From Swaminathania salitolerans (GTDB taxonomy: Bacteria; Pseudomonadota; Alphaproteobacteria; Acetobacterales; Acetobacteraceae), in the NCBI RefSeq assembly GCF_025994315.1, contig NZ_BAQE01000020.1: a stretch of DNA of 64,000 bases. One strand, 5' to 3'. The notes under the pieces are model-generated. The model made no database searches and was not told the DNA's origin. It saw only the letters and a program-made list of their open reading frames with translations. The translations under genes were made by a program, and so were the position numbers. Positions 43,857-53,111 of the stretch are shown here, one piece after another; position 1 is the first letter of the stretch, and the number at the start of each line of letters is the position of its first letter.

Positions 43857-44464
43857 GCGTCCCTCCCGGATGCATGATCCTCGAGCGCGTCGCGCAGATG
43901 ACTTAGCCATGACGAGGCCTCTTTCCGATCCTCCCCGGGCGCGATTGCGAGATGGAGCATCGATATCGCCGGTTCCGGCGCGTGAAACGCGATCAGACGA
44001 CCGTCGCGCTCCAGCCAGAATGCCCGGTCGCAGGACAGGACCGATCGTACCGTCGCGATACCGACCTCGACTGCAAGGCTGCGTATGCCGACCCGTCTCG
44101 TCTCGGCCGGCAGAAGCGCGGTTGCAGGCGGGGCTTCGTCCTCCCGCGCGAGCCAGATCATCCCGGCGCGTTCGATAACGCTGAAAAGGCGGGTTCTTAT
44201 GGTCGAGGGCGGCTTGAGCGCCGGATGAGCCGGGATATGGCGACACGCCCCGTCTCCATCGAACTGCCATCCGTGATAGAGGCAGGCGAGGCGATTATCG
44301 CGAACGAAGCCGAGGCTCAGACGGACCCCGCGATGCGGGCAGCGATCCTCGAAAGCATGAAGAATGCCGCCTTCGTCCCGCCAGAGCACAAACGCGTCAT
44401 CGCCATGCCTGACGGGTGCGATCTCGTTGCAGGCAAGATCCCTGCTCAGTCCGACCGGTATCAC
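43850..44464 (-). CDS. Stand-alone Rieske [2Fe-2S] protein
   Basis: A 204-residue protein with an N-terminal Rieske domain of the oxygenase type (cluster ligands Cys42, His44, Cys61, His64 in CPHRG and CLYHGWQF). A C-terminal part of about 100 residues lacks the mononuclear iron ligands of oxygenase alpha subunits. It therefore looks like an electron-transfer unit separated from its catalytic domain. The catalytic partner is probably the product of the divergent gene at 44691, which has the reverse defect. No ferredoxin reductase is encoded nearby, so electrons must come from a protein encoded elsewhere. It is the first gene of the leftward purine operon. Confidence 0.88.
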   Translation of the reverse strand: MIPVGLSRDLACNEIAPVRHGDDAFVLWRDEGGILHAFEDRCPHRGVRLSLGFVRDNRLACLYHGWQFDGDGACRHIPAHPALKPPSTIRTRLFSVIERAGMIWLAREDEAPPATALLPAETRRVGIRSLAVEVGIATVRSVLSCDRAFWLERDGRLIAFHAPEPAISMLHLAIAPGEDRKEASSWLSHLRDALEDHASGRDAC

Positions 44465-44591
44465 AGCCCGATAGTCCGTCGCGTCCCGCGGTATCCCGAA
44501 CCGTGCCCGGCCCGGGACGCGTCACTGTAACGCTTTCTGCCACGCGGAACGTATAAAGGTCCTGTCATCGGGAGACGGTCCTTCCACAAGG

Positions 44592-44653
44592 AGATCGTTC
44601 CGCGATCTTGCCTGTAATTATTTTTTTGACAAGAGCGAATACAGTATTATTCT
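44592..44653 (+). promoter_or_regulatory. Promoter and operator candidates between the divergent Rieske genes
   Basis: A candidate promoter reads TTGACA (44626-44631), 16 bases, TATTCT (44648-44653), 37 bases before the ATG at 44691. Between and overlapping its elements lies the inverted repeat GAATAcagtatTATTC (44637-44652). A second inverted repeat, AGATCG/CGATCT (44592-44608, 5-base spacer), lies further upstream, towards the leftward gene. Both are good repressor-site candidates; the regulator is unknown. AAAGGA (44678-44683) is the ribosome site for the rightward gene. Confidence 0.5.
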
Positions 44654-44690
44654 GAACGAACCCGAAACGAGACGATCAAAGGACGGATTT

Positions 44691-45617
44691 ATGCCTCTCC
44701 TTCCCGATGCGGATCCGGTGACGCTGCGCCAGTGGTATCCGCTCGGAATGGAAGAGGACGTCACGACAGATGGCATCGTGACGCTGCTTCTGGGGGAGGA
44801 GATCGCCCTGTCCCGCGCCCCGGACGGCACGATCCGGGCGATGTGGGGAGACAGGCCGCTTACCGCCCTCCTGCGATATGGCTATGTCTGGACCTCTTTC
44901 CTGTCGGACGGGACGGGACACGATCTCGTCCCCGTCATCGAGGAGGCCATGGAGGACGATCGGCGTCTGGTCTGCTGCGGATCGGTCATGGTGCGTGCCT
45001 CGGCCCTGCGGGTCGTTGAGAACTTTCTCGATATGGCGCATTTTCCATTCGTTCATACCGATATCCTCGGTGCCGAACCGAGGACGGAAGTCGAGCGCTA
45101 TTCGGTCGAGACCAGAAAGGACGGTCAGGAGATCTGGGCCGTTGAATGCCGCTTTTTCCAGCCTCAGGCAGCCCTTTCGGCCGATGGCGGGCTCATGGTC
45201 GACTACATCTATCGTATCGCATCCCCGTTCTCGACCCTGCTTTACAAGACCTGCCCGGAGCAGCCCGGGCGCAAGGATGTGATCGCCCTGTTCGTCCAGC
45301 CAATGACCCAGGAAACCTGCCGTGCCCATCCGGTCATGTTTCTGCTGGACGGCAATTCGGACCGCGACGCCCTTGTCGCATTCCAGCAGATGATCTTCCT
45401 CCAGGACCGGACGATACTGGAAAATCACCGACCGGAGGCGATGCCCCTGGACTCGTCGAGCGAGATCTCGACCCTCTCCGATCGCAGTTCGGTCGCCTAT
45501 CGCCGATGGCTCCGCGCCCAGGGTGTCACGTTCGGGGCGTCACGGCCGGAGCATCGCGATCGGGGCGACATGATCGGGGCATCGCGCCCCGCACGACATG
45601 ACGGGCGCGGCGCTTGA
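44691..45617 (+). CDS. Rieske-type oxygenase catalytic subunit lacking its Rieske domain (NdmC-like)
   Basis: A 308-residue protein matching the catalytic half of Rieske non-haem iron oxygenases. The iron motif is NFLDMAHFPFVH (Asp114, His117, His122), with the later FLQDRTILENH helix supplying the acidic ligand. The first 100 residues contain no CxH or CxxH cluster ligands, so the [2Fe-2S] domain is absent. In known systems this happens in NdmC, the methylxanthine N7-demethylase, which borrows a Rieske domain from a partner. The divergent Rieske and GST-like genes strengthen the parallel. Next to two purine deaminases and a purine-type importer, a purine oxygenase or N-demethylase is likely; substrate unproven. 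The C-terminal 30 residues are low-complexity (GASRP repeats). Confidence 0.85.
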   Translation: MPLLPDADPVTLRQWYPLGMEEDVTTDGIVTLLLGEEIALSRAPDGTIRAMWGDRPLTALLRYGYVWTSFLSDGTGHDLVPVIEEAMEDDRRLVCCGSVMVRASALRVVENFLDMAHFPFVHTDILGAEPRTEVERYSVETRKDGQEIWAVECRFFQPQAALSADGGLMVDYIYRIASPFSTLLYKTCPEQPGRKDVIALFVQPMTQETCRAHPVMFLLDGNSDRDALVAFQQMIFLQDRTILENHRPEAMPLDSSSEISTLSDRSSVAYRRWLRAQGVTFGASRPEHRDRGDMIGASRPARHDGRGA

Positions 45618-45660
45618 GCATCCCCGCCCCCACCCGTCGAGCGCACTGGAAGGAAGCGCA

Positions 45661-46158
45661 ATGAGCGAGCCCGATCCGGAGCGCGATCGCGCTTTCCTGC
45701 GAGAGGCCTTTGCCGTTGCCCGCATGTCCCGGGCGAAGGGCGATCATCCCTTCGGCGCCATTCTCGTCTCGCCGCAAGGCAGGGTTCTCCTGCGCCAGGG
45801 AAACGGGTTCACTTCGGAAGGCGGAGACATGACGGCCCATGCGGAGCGTCTTCTCTCGAGCCGTGCGAGCCGTCGTTTCGACCGCACCCTGCTGGCCGGA
45901 TCCACGCTCTACAGCTCGGCGGAACCCTGCGCGATGTGCAGCGGTGCCATCTACTGGGCAGGGATCGGACGCGTGGTTTATGGACAGTCGGAGGCCCATC
46001 TGAAAGCACTGACCGGCAACCACCCAGAAAACCCGACGCTCGACCTTCCCTGTCGAACCGTGTTCGCAGCGGGCCAGAGAGAGGTTGTCGTCATCGGCCC
46101 CCTCCTCGAGGATGAGGCCGCAGCACTGCATGACCGGTTCTGGGAGAGATCTCCTTGA
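45661..46158 (+). CDS. Guanine-deaminase-like nucleobase deaminase (CDA family)
   Basis: A 165-residue zinc enzyme of the cytidine-deaminase superfamily. It carries TAHAERLL (His and the catalytic Glu) and SAEPCAMCSGAIYWAGI (two Cys ligands). Length and the GAIYWAG context fit guanine deaminases and related nucleobase deaminases. The reaction would be guanine plus water to xanthine plus ammonia. The start ATG 45661 has GGAAGGAAG upstream; a longer in-frame start is weaker. It lies 43 bases after the oxygenase gene and its stop overlaps the amidohydrolase start (TTGA), so the three form one operon. Confidence 0.85.
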   Translation: MSEPDPERDRAFLREAFAVARMSRAKGDHPFGAILVSPQGRVLLRQGNGFTSEGGDMTAHAERLLSSRASRRFDRTLLAGSTLYSSAEPCAMCSGAIYWAGIGRVVYGQSEAHLKALTGNHPENPTLDLPCRTVFAAGQREVVVIGPLLEDEAAALHDRFWERSP

Positions 46159-47519
46159 GCCGCTCTCTCCTCGTTCACGATGCCTATCTGTATATCGACA
46201 GGAACCGGGAAATTCCGGACGGATGGATTCACATCGAGGAGGGCCGTGTCATTGCGACCGGCGGCCCCTGCGATCCCCAGCCCGTGAATCGCGTGCCGCC
46301 CGCAGACAGGATCTCGGCGCGAGGGCGGCTCGTCACTCCGGGCATGGTGAATGCGCATCATCACATGTACCAAAATCTTACCCGCGCCTATGCTCCCGTC
46401 ACCAATGGTACGCTGTTCGAATGGCTCAGAGGACTCTATCCGCTCTGGGCCGGACTCGACGAGGAAAACGTCTATCTCTCCGCCCGGATCGCCATGACCG
46501 AGCTTCTTCTGGGCGGATGCACGACCTCCATGGACCATCACTACGTGCATCCCCGGCCCCATCTGATCGATGCCCAGATCCGGGCTGCGCGGGATCTCGG
46601 ATTCCGCTTCATGGCCACGCGAGGCTCGATGACCCGCTCGGAAAAGGACGGGGGACTTCCGCCGGATTCCGTCGTTCAGGACGAGACGACGATACTGGAG
46701 GACTGCGAGCGGCTCATACGCCGCTTTCACGATCCCTCGCCCGGCGCGATGACCCGTATCGCCCTCGCTCCCTGCTCGCTGTTCAGCGTTTCGGACACGA
46801 TCATGACAGAGAGCGCCGCCATGGCCGAACGCCATGACGTACGGCTCCACACCCATCTTGCAGAAGATCGTGACGAGATCCTCTATTGCCGGGAACGCTA
46901 TGGATGTACTCCTGTCGAGTTCTTCGAGCGCTCGGGCTGGTCGAACGATCGCGCCTGGGTCGCTCATTTCATCTATCCCTCCTCCGGAGAGATCGATCGT
47001 CTCGCGCGCAAGGGTGTCTGTGCCGCCCAGTGTCCCTGTTCCAACATGATGATCGGCGGCGGTTCGGCAGACGTCATGGATCTGCGCCGGCGCGGCATGG
47101 CCGTTGGGCTCGGATGCGACGGTTCGGCCTCTACCGATCACGGATCGCTCTGGCTCGAGGCACGCATGAGCCTGCTGCTGGGACGCTACCGCAACGGCCC
47201 CCATGCGATGACCGCGCGGGATGCGCTGGACATGGCGACCAGAGGCGGTGCGGCCTGTCTCGGCTGGAGCGATGAAATCGGCCATCTCCGCCCCGGAGCC
47301 TGCGCCGATCTGGTTATCTGGCACATACCGCCCGTGGCACGCGCGGGCGCACTCAGCGACCCCGTCGAGGCACTGCTTCGCTGCGCCCCGGCAATGGCCT
47401 GGTATACCGTCGTCAATGGTCAGGTATGCGTCAGGGAGGGGCAACCCTGCCAGAACGATCTCGACCGTATTCTCGCCGATCATGAGAAAGCATCGAGACG
47501 AATGCAGAAGATCTCCTGA
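46155..47519 (+). CDS. 8-oxoguanine deaminase-like amidohydrolase
   Basis: A 454-residue amidohydrolase with metal ligands in GMVNAHHHMYQNLTR, HTHLAED, the His of WVAHFIYP and the catalytic Asp in GLGCDGSAS. The HHHMYQNLTRAY segment and overall size match the 8-oxoguanine deaminase group (Pa0142 type), which converts 8-oxoguanine to uric acid plus ammonia; other deaminases of the ATZ/TRZ family are possible. The start is a TTG overlapping the upstream stop. If the oxygenase hydroxylates guanine at C8, this enzyme would be the next step. No urate-degrading genes are in the window. Confidence 0.82.
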   Translation: MSRSLLVHDAYLYIDRNREIPDGWIHIEEGRVIATGGPCDPQPVNRVPPADRISARGRLVTPGMVNAHHHMYQNLTRAYAPVTNGTLFEWLRGLYPLWAGLDEENVYLSARIAMTELLLGGCTTSMDHHYVHPRPHLIDAQIRAARDLGFRFMATRGSMTRSEKDGGLPPDSVVQDETTILEDCERLIRRFHDPSPGAMTRIALAPCSLFSVSDTIMTESAAMAERHDVRLHTHLAEDRDEILYCRERYGCTPVEFFERSGWSNDRAWVAHFIYPSSGEIDRLARKGVCAAQCPCSNMMIGGGSADVMDLRRRGMAVGLGCDGSASTDHGSLWLEARMSLLLGRYRNGPHAMTARDALDMATRGGAACLGWSDEIGHLRPGACADLVIWHIPPVARAGALSDPVEALLRCAPAMAWYTVVNGQVCVREGQPCQNDLDRILADHEKASRRMQKIS

Positions 47520-47693
47520 AAATCTGCCCCATCGGCTTGGGGTCGTCATCCGGCATGAAGTTCGTGACAAAAGATGAATACTGACCGGTCGCGCGGAAAA
47601 TGAGAAAGCCGGATTGCAAATCCTGCGACGATCCCCGAAGGTTCCGCTTCTGTTTACCCAGTGTTTTCATTGAGTCCGGGACCCGATCACTTC

Positions 47694-49385
47694 ATGAGTC
47701 AAGATACCCCGCTGATTGGCATTCTCGTCATGGGCCTCGGGATGGCCTTCATCCTCGGCACACTGGCGCAGCGTATCCGGATCTCGCCTCTCGTGGGCTA
47801 TCTTCTGGCCGGGATCGCCGTCGGACCGTTCACCCCCGGTTTCGTGGCCGATCAGTCGCTCGCAGGCGAACTTTCGGAGATCGGTATCATATTGCTGATG
47901 TTCGGGGTCGGTCTTCACTTCTCTCTCAAGGATCTGATCGCGGTCCGCGCCGTCGCCGTTCCGGGCGCGCTCATGCAGATCGCCGCCTCGATCCTGATAG
48001 GCGGGGGCGTCGGTTGGCTGCTCGGCTTCACGCCGGGTGCGTGTCTCATCTTCGGCATAGCGCTGAGCGTCGCCAGTACCGTCGTCCTCCTGCGAACGTT
48101 GCAAGAACAGCGCCTGATCGAGACCGAGCGGGGGCGTCTCTCGGTCGGGTGGCTGATCATCCAGGATCTTGTGACGGTTCTGGCCCTCGTCCTGCTCCCC
48201 ATCTTTGCCCCGATCATGCAGGCTGGCGGCCATGCCTCGATCAGCCTGGGCGGCATTCTCGTCGCAATTGCGCTCACGATCGGCAAGGTCGCGGCCTTCA
48301 TGGCGCTGATGCTCGTGGTCGGGCAGCGCGTCATCCCCGCCATTCTGCATTATGTTGCCCATACCGGATCCCGGGAGCTGTTTCGTCTTTCCCTGCTCGC
48401 TCTGGCTCTCGGCGTCGCTTTCATCGCCACCGAATGGTTCGACGTCTCCTTCGCGCTGGGGGCCTTCGTGGCCGGAATGGTGCTGAGCGAGTCCGAGCTC
48501 AGTCATCGCGCCGCCGAGGAAACCCTCCCTCTGCGCGATGCCTTCGCCGTTCTGTTCTTCATCTCGGTGGGCATGCTGTTCAATCCGCTCGTGCTTTTTC
48601 GTCAGCCTCTGCCGCTTCTGCTGACCTTTCTCGTGATCATGATCGGCACCCCCCTTGCAGTGATCGGTATTCTGAGGCTGCTGAGACAGCCCTGGAACAC
48701 CACCCTCTTCATTGCGAGCGGCCTGGCGCAGATCGGCGAGTTCTCCTTCATTCTCGCGGCACTGGGCGTGAAGATGCACGTTCTCGACCCGCACGGGCGC
48801 GATCTCATCCTGGGGGCGTCCATACTCTCGATTCTGGTCAATCCGTTCATTCTCATGGCGACGCAGAGGATCGAGGCCTGGATCGCACGACGCGCGCCCC
48901 ATCCGACCGATGCGGTGCCGGACGAGACGGGTATCCTCCTCCCGCCTCCTGTCCCGACGCGTCTCGACGATCATGTCATCGTGGTCGGATACGGGCGCGT
49001 GGGTCGTCTCGTCGTCGACGGATTGATGCGAAAGGGCGAGAAAGTGCTCATCGTCGAGACCGGGAAGATCTCCACCCCGGATTATCCCCCGGACCGCGTC
49101 GAATGCCTCGTCGCGAATGCGGTCGAGAGCCGGACCGTCAAGGCATTGAATCTCGAGAAAGCGCGACTTCTGCTCGTGGCCATTCCCGAGCCGTTCGAGG
49201 CGGGTCAGATCATTTCGCAGGCGCGGGCTATCAGGAAGGACCTGACGATCATTGCGCGTGCGCATTACGACAGCGCGGTCGAGCATCTCGCGAGCCTCGG
49301 AGCCGATCACGTGATCATGGGCGAACGGGAAATGGCGCTTGCCATGCTCGAGCGTTCCGGCGCTATCGTCCAGCCGGGAGCGTAA
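47694..49385 (+). CDS. Cation:proton antiporter, Kef/CPA2 family (YbaL-like)
   Basis: A 563-residue protein. About 12 helices (residues 1-385) form the Na+/H+ exchanger fold (VGYLLAGIAVGPFTPGF, AFVAGMVLSESELSHRAAE). A RCK/TrkA-N nucleotide-binding domain follows (about 415-545, VIVVGYGRVGRLVVDGLM, a GxGxxG motif). The usual role is potassium or sodium efflux against protons with cytoplasmic regulation. I use ATG 47694; GTG 47661 is an alternative. It has no ligand-gating KefF/G partner nearby. In acid-producing bacteria such antiporters could help pH and ion balance. It is transcribed alone, 174 bases after the deaminase operon. Confidence 0.9.
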   Translation: MSQDTPLIGILVMGLGMAFILGTLAQRIRISPLVGYLLAGIAVGPFTPGFVADQSLAGELSEIGIILLMFGVGLHFSLKDLIAVRAVAVPGALMQIAASILIGGGVGWLLGFTPGACLIFGIALSVASTVVLLRTLQEQRLIETERGRLSVGWLIIQDLVTVLALVLLPIFAPIMQAGGHASISLGGILVAIALTIGKVAAFMALMLVVGQRVIPAILHYVAHTGSRELFRLSLLALALGVAFIATEWFDVSFALGAFVAGMVLSESELSHRAAEETLPLRDAFAVLFFISVGMLFNPLVLFRQPLPLLLTFLVIMIGTPLAVIGILRLLRQPWNTTLFIASGLAQIGEFSFILAALGVKMHVLDPHGRDLILGASILSILVNPFILMATQRIEAWIARRAPHPTDAVPDETGILLPPPVPTRLDDHVIVVGYGRVGRLVVDGLMRKGEKVLIVETGKISTPDYPPDRVECLVANAVESRTVKALNLEKARLLLVAIPEPFEAGQIISQARAIRKDLTIIARAHYDSAVEHLASLGADHVIMGEREMALAMLERSGAIVQPGA

Positions 49386-49900
49386 ACCTCTTCTCCCCTG
49401 GGCCTGCATTCCGACCGGGGCGGATGGGAACGAGACTGATCCGGGCAGATCGTTCGGGATGCGCATCCGATCCTCGCTGCGCCTCGGCACGGATATGGTG
49501 TCGAAGCCCACCGCCCCGAAGTGCCGGGCGATGACGCAGCCGCCTCGGGCCTCAATCTCCCGTGTACACTCATCCCTGATCGACAGATGTTACGGAAGCC
49601 GCATGGACGACAGGCGTCTGGCATTGCGTCCCGGTCATGTGGGTCCATGGCGGTGTCAGGTCTGCTTCCGCTTGCCTCGGAATATGTCAAACAATGACAA
49701 ATGTGGCTTTTTTGACATAGTGGTCAGATAGCGCGGAACGACATTCCGTCATTTCACATTGCTGTCATGAAGAACCCGATAACAAGCGAGCCATGCCCGA
49801 CCGCATGGCCGAAGACGCGACGAACGAATTTCCGTTTTCTCTTCTAGTCAATGGCAGTCGGACCATCACGCAATACTTATGCCCTACGGTACTCATTATC
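49386..49900. promoter_or_regulatory. 515-base gap before a TonB receptor gene, with an inverted repeat
   Basis: No convincing gene. TATGTCAAA (49683-49691) and TTTGACATA (49711-49719) form perfect 9-base arms; the right arm includes a -35-like TTGACA for the receptor. Between them ATGACAAAT echoes the left arm, so several TGTCA-like half-sites cluster here. The site is about 180 bases from the receptor start and is a promoter/operator candidate; I found no canonical Fur box. Confidence 0.4.
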
Positions 49901-52435
49901 ATGTCACGAAAGACCGGCTCCATGTTCTCACGCACAGCGACACTGTTCGCGACGACTGCACTGGTTACGCTATTCGCGCCATGCGCCGAGGCACAGAAGC
50001 GGAACGATTCGGTTTCGACCCGGAATAATCCCGCCACGCATGGATCGGCGTCAAAGCAGCCCGGACGCGCCCGCACCGAGGCATCGCGTGCGCCCTCCAT
50101 GCTCGGCGCCACCGCACCGACCGACGAGCATATCGAGGTTACCGGACATAGCTATGGCGATGGCGTCACGCGGCGCGCCTTCGGCGGCGGTCTCATGGTC
50201 AATCAGGACAGCCCCAAATCGGTTTCGGAAATCACCCGTGATTTCATCGCCAAACAGAATCCGGCGCTGAACCCGATGCAGCTCATTGCCCTGCTTCCCG
50301 GCGCCAACGTATCCGACACCGATCCGCTCGGCATGACGGGTGGCAATCTCTCGGTTCGCGGCCTGACCGAATCCCAGATGGGGTTCACGCTCGAGGGCTT
50401 CCCGATCAACGATATCGGCAATTTCGCCGTTTATCCGCAGGAAATCGTTGATGCCGAGAACCTCAAGACCGTGCGCCTGGCGCAGGGCTCGGCCGATCTC
50501 GACTCGCCTCATATCAGCGCCTCGGGCGGTGTGGTCGATATGTATATGATCGATCCGAAATTCCGCCCCGGCGGGATGGTCGATATGACCTACGGGTCCT
50601 TCAATGCCACGCGCGGCTTTCTGCGTCTGGATACCGGCAGGATCGGCGCGACCAATCTCAGAGCCTATTTCTCCTACTCGCAGAGCCGTCAGGATCATTG
50701 GCGCGGCCCGGGTTGGGACAACAAGAAACACGGCGAGATGAAGATCGTGAATGACTGGGGCGACGGCAATCGTGTCTCTCTGGCCGTGGTCGGCAACAAC
50801 ATCCAGAACAACGCCTATCCGAATGCTAGCCTCGCGAGCTGGAAGAAATGGGGCACCGGCTTCATCAACCCGGTGGGCGGAAGCGGTCTGGCCGCGGGCG
50901 ATCCGCCCAACACCGTGTACGACGCACATTACTACACGCCGACACGACCGGGTTCCGTCAATTATTACAAGACCCGCCCCAACCCTTTCACCAATATCTA
51001 TGCCTCGATGCCGTCCACCTTCAAGCTGAACGATCATCTGACCCTGACCGAAACCCCCTATTTCTGGTATGGCTACGGCAATGGCGGTGGCGCACAATAT
51101 ACGGACATGTCCCGTTTCACCTACGGAACCCAGACGCTTTCCGGCACCGTCAACGGGCAGGGCGGAACGGGTATGAGGGTGCTTTACAATCCGTCTCTCA
51201 CGGAAACCTATCGTCCGGGCGCCACGACGAAACTGACCCTCACGACCGGAATCAACCGACTCATGATCGGCTACTGGTTCGAATACGCCAAGCAGCGCCA
51301 GACGGCGCCTTACAGTTTCGTCGGACCGGACGGGACGCCCCTCAGTCAATGGGGCGACGAGAACAATGTCATCCTGAGCAACGGCGCGAAGGCTCAGTAT
51401 CGGAACACGTTCACCCAGACCCAGGTGCACACGCCTTTCATCGGAGACAGCCTGTCCCTCCTGCATGACAAGCTGACAATCGATGCCGGTCTGAAATATT
51501 CCATCGTCAAAAGAAACGGCACCAACTACCTGCCGGATGTGCGGAACAAATATGTTTCGACCAATTATAACCAGGCGCTTCCCACAGCCGCCATAAGATA
51601 CAAGATCGACAACAGGAACCAGGTCTTCGTCTCCGTGGCGACGAATTTCCGTATGCCGCAAAACTATGCGCTTTACGACGCTGGCAGCTTCAACCAGAAA
51701 ACAGGTCTCTACTCGACCCTTGCCAACCCCGACCAGAAAGCCGAAATCTCGATTTCGGAAGAGGCAGGCTGGCGCTATCAGGGGGATCTGATCTCCTCCT
51801 CCCTGACCTATTTCCATTACAACTTCACCAACAGACTCTACACCCAATCCGTCCAGGATCAGGCATCGGGCGCGTTCTACTCCACCAATATCAATGCAGG
51901 CGGCATGCATTCGGACGGATTCGACGCCGAGATCGGAACGCGGCCCATCCACAATTTCCGCCCCTATGTCTCGGTGGAATATCTGCACGCGGTGACCGAC
52001 AGCAATCTCCCGGCGGGTTCGGGAAGCGGCGCGGATTACGTACGCAGCGCCGGAAAGCGCGCTCCTCAGGCACCTGACTGGCAGGTCGGATTCGGCCTCG
52101 ACTATGACGACGGCACGCGCTTCGCCAATTTCAACCTGAAATATGTCGCACGCCAATATGCCACCTTCATGAACGACCAGAGCATTCCGGGTTATGTGCG
52201 CATGAATGTGGGTGTCGGTTATCGCTTCCCGAAGGTCGGAATCTTCAAGCGCCCGATCCTGAGGCTCAACCTGCAGAACATCAGCAACAACCAGTATCTG
52301 AGCTGGATCCAGTCTCCCCAGACGAACGCAAATCCGACAATCGGCGTTTTCGGCAACACCATCGGCGGTTCGACCCCCACCTACAAGATCGCCTCGCCCT
52401 TCGCCGCGATCGCAACGCTGACGAGCGAATTCTGA
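49901..52435 (+). CDS. TonB-dependent outer-membrane receptor, paralogue of the receptor at 14748
   Basis: An 844-residue receptor. ATG 49901 (or 49922) gives a signal peptide (FSRTATLFATTALVTLF through CAEAQ). A TonB-box-like IEVTGHSY lies near the plug start, and the plug has GGGLMVNQDSPKSVSEITRDF, GGNLSVRGLTESQMG and SVRGL. The barrel ends TLTSEF. Plug and C-terminus share clear blocks with the receptor at 14748, so both come from one expanded family. Substrate unknown; the Kef gene upstream and tRNA downstream give no hint. Confidence 0.88.
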   Translation: MSRKTGSMFSRTATLFATTALVTLFAPCAEAQKRNDSVSTRNNPATHGSASKQPGRARTEASRAPSMLGATAPTDEHIEVTGHSYGDGVTRRAFGGGLMVNQDSPKSVSEITRDFIAKQNPALNPMQLIALLPGANVSDTDPLGMTGGNLSVRGLTESQMGFTLEGFPINDIGNFAVYPQEIVDAENLKTVRLAQGSADLDSPHISASGGVVDMYMIDPKFRPGGMVDMTYGSFNATRGFLRLDTGRIGATNLRAYFSYSQSRQDHWRGPGWDNKKHGEMKIVNDWGDGNRVSLAVVGNNIQNNAYPNASLASWKKWGTGFINPVGGSGLAAGDPPNTVYDAHYYTPTRPGSVNYYKTRPNPFTNIYASMPSTFKLNDHLTLTETPYFWYGYGNGGGAQYTDMSRFTYGTQTLSGTVNGQGGTGMRVLYNPSLTETYRPGATTKLTLTTGINRLMIGYWFEYAKQRQTAPYSFVGPDGTPLSQWGDENNVILSNGAKAQYRNTFTQTQVHTPFIGDSLSLLHDKLTIDAGLKYSIVKRNGTNYLPDVRNKYVSTNYNQALPTAAIRYKIDNRNQVFVSVATNFRMPQNYALYDAGSFNQKTGLYSTLANPDQKAEISISEEAGWRYQGDLISSSLTYFHYNFTNRLYTQSVQDQASGAFYSTNINAGGMHSDGFDAEIGTRPIHNFRPYVSVEYLHAVTDSNLPAGSGSGADYVRSAGKRAPQAPDWQVGFGLDYDDGTRFANFNLKYVARQYATFMNDQSIPGYVRMNVGVGYRFPKVGIFKRPILRLNLQNISNNQYLSWIQSPQTNANPTIGVFGNTIGGSTPTYKIASPFAAIATLTSEF

Positions 52436-52445
52436 CCCCCTCTCC

Positions 52446-52472
52446 CCGGTCGCGCACGCATGGCGCGACCGG
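52446..52472 (+). terminator. Hairpin terminator after the TonB receptor
   Basis: A perfect 10-base stem, CCGGTCGCGC / GCGCGACCGG, with a 7-base loop, 11 bases after the stop. No T-run follows. Confidence 0.6.
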
Positions 52473-52972
52473 AGAAAGGCAAGGCCCATCATAGAGTTCG
52501 AATCCCCGCCTGCTCCTGCGGGGCGGGGCATGGAGGGGAAACACTTGCCCGGCAGTGCAAGCCGCCGATGGCTGGCTTCCAAGCTTTCCAGCGCTGTCTT
52601 CGCTTACCGGCAACTCTTTCCATCGATGGGATGAATGCAGCCTTTCGAGCGTTCCGACCTGTCCCTCTTCGGTGTGTCTGCATCCAAGATTTTCGCGAAG
52701 TAGTCGTGAGGCGGAAGCTCGAAATATTGGGCCGCGCACCCGTCACAGCGACCGGCAAAGTGGCCCCGAGACGAGATACCGCACTGTATCTGCCGTCACG
52801 GAACCGTTCGGTTCGGCAGGCAGCTCGAGAGGCCCGACTCGCAGTAAGCGGTCCGGATCTGGCACGATTCGACACGATACGACTCGACTCGAAACGTACC
52901 GGAATGAACCAAAATACACCGAGGTCCGTAGTGTTCGATCCTCAGGAAACGGCTATTTTCTGCGGGGGAGGA
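52473..52972. other. 500-base stretch without a gene
   Basis: Open frames here run into the tRNA and have no ribosome site. A small hairpin CCCCGC/GCGGGG (52504-52523) and repeated CGAC/CGAAT words (52860-52900) are the only visible features. Confidence 0.5.
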
Positions 52973-53047
52973 TGGTGGGTGCGACAGGGATTGAACCTGT
53001 GACCCCTGCCGTGTGAAGGCAGTGCTCTACCGCTGAGCTACGCACCC
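52973..53047 (-). tRNA. tRNA-Val (anticodon CAC)
   Basis: The 75-base tRNA folds completely. The 7-base acceptor is GGGTGCG/CGCACCC, the D arm is GCTC-AGCGGTA-GAGC, the anticodon stem CTGCC/GGCAG holds loop TTCACAC (anticodon CAC, reading GTG), and the T arm is ACAGG-TTCAATC-CCTGT. Discriminator A and an encoded CCA end follow. It lies downstream of the 53112 gene on the same strand. Confidence 0.97.
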
Positions 53048-53111
53048 ATCCTGCGGTGACGCGTCTCTAGCAAAGAGCGGGAGACGCGACAAGAGGGGGG
53101 ATGGAAAAAGA

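Noticed and set aside
52496..52507. GTTCGAATCCCC resembling a tRNA T-loop, possible tRNA remnant or attachment site
   Set aside because: The matching stem and other tRNA arms are missing, and no integrase or mobile gene is nearby.
52460..53002. Possible 180-residue gene before the tRNA
   Set aside because: It runs into the tRNA gene, has no ribosome site and looks like noncoding sequence.
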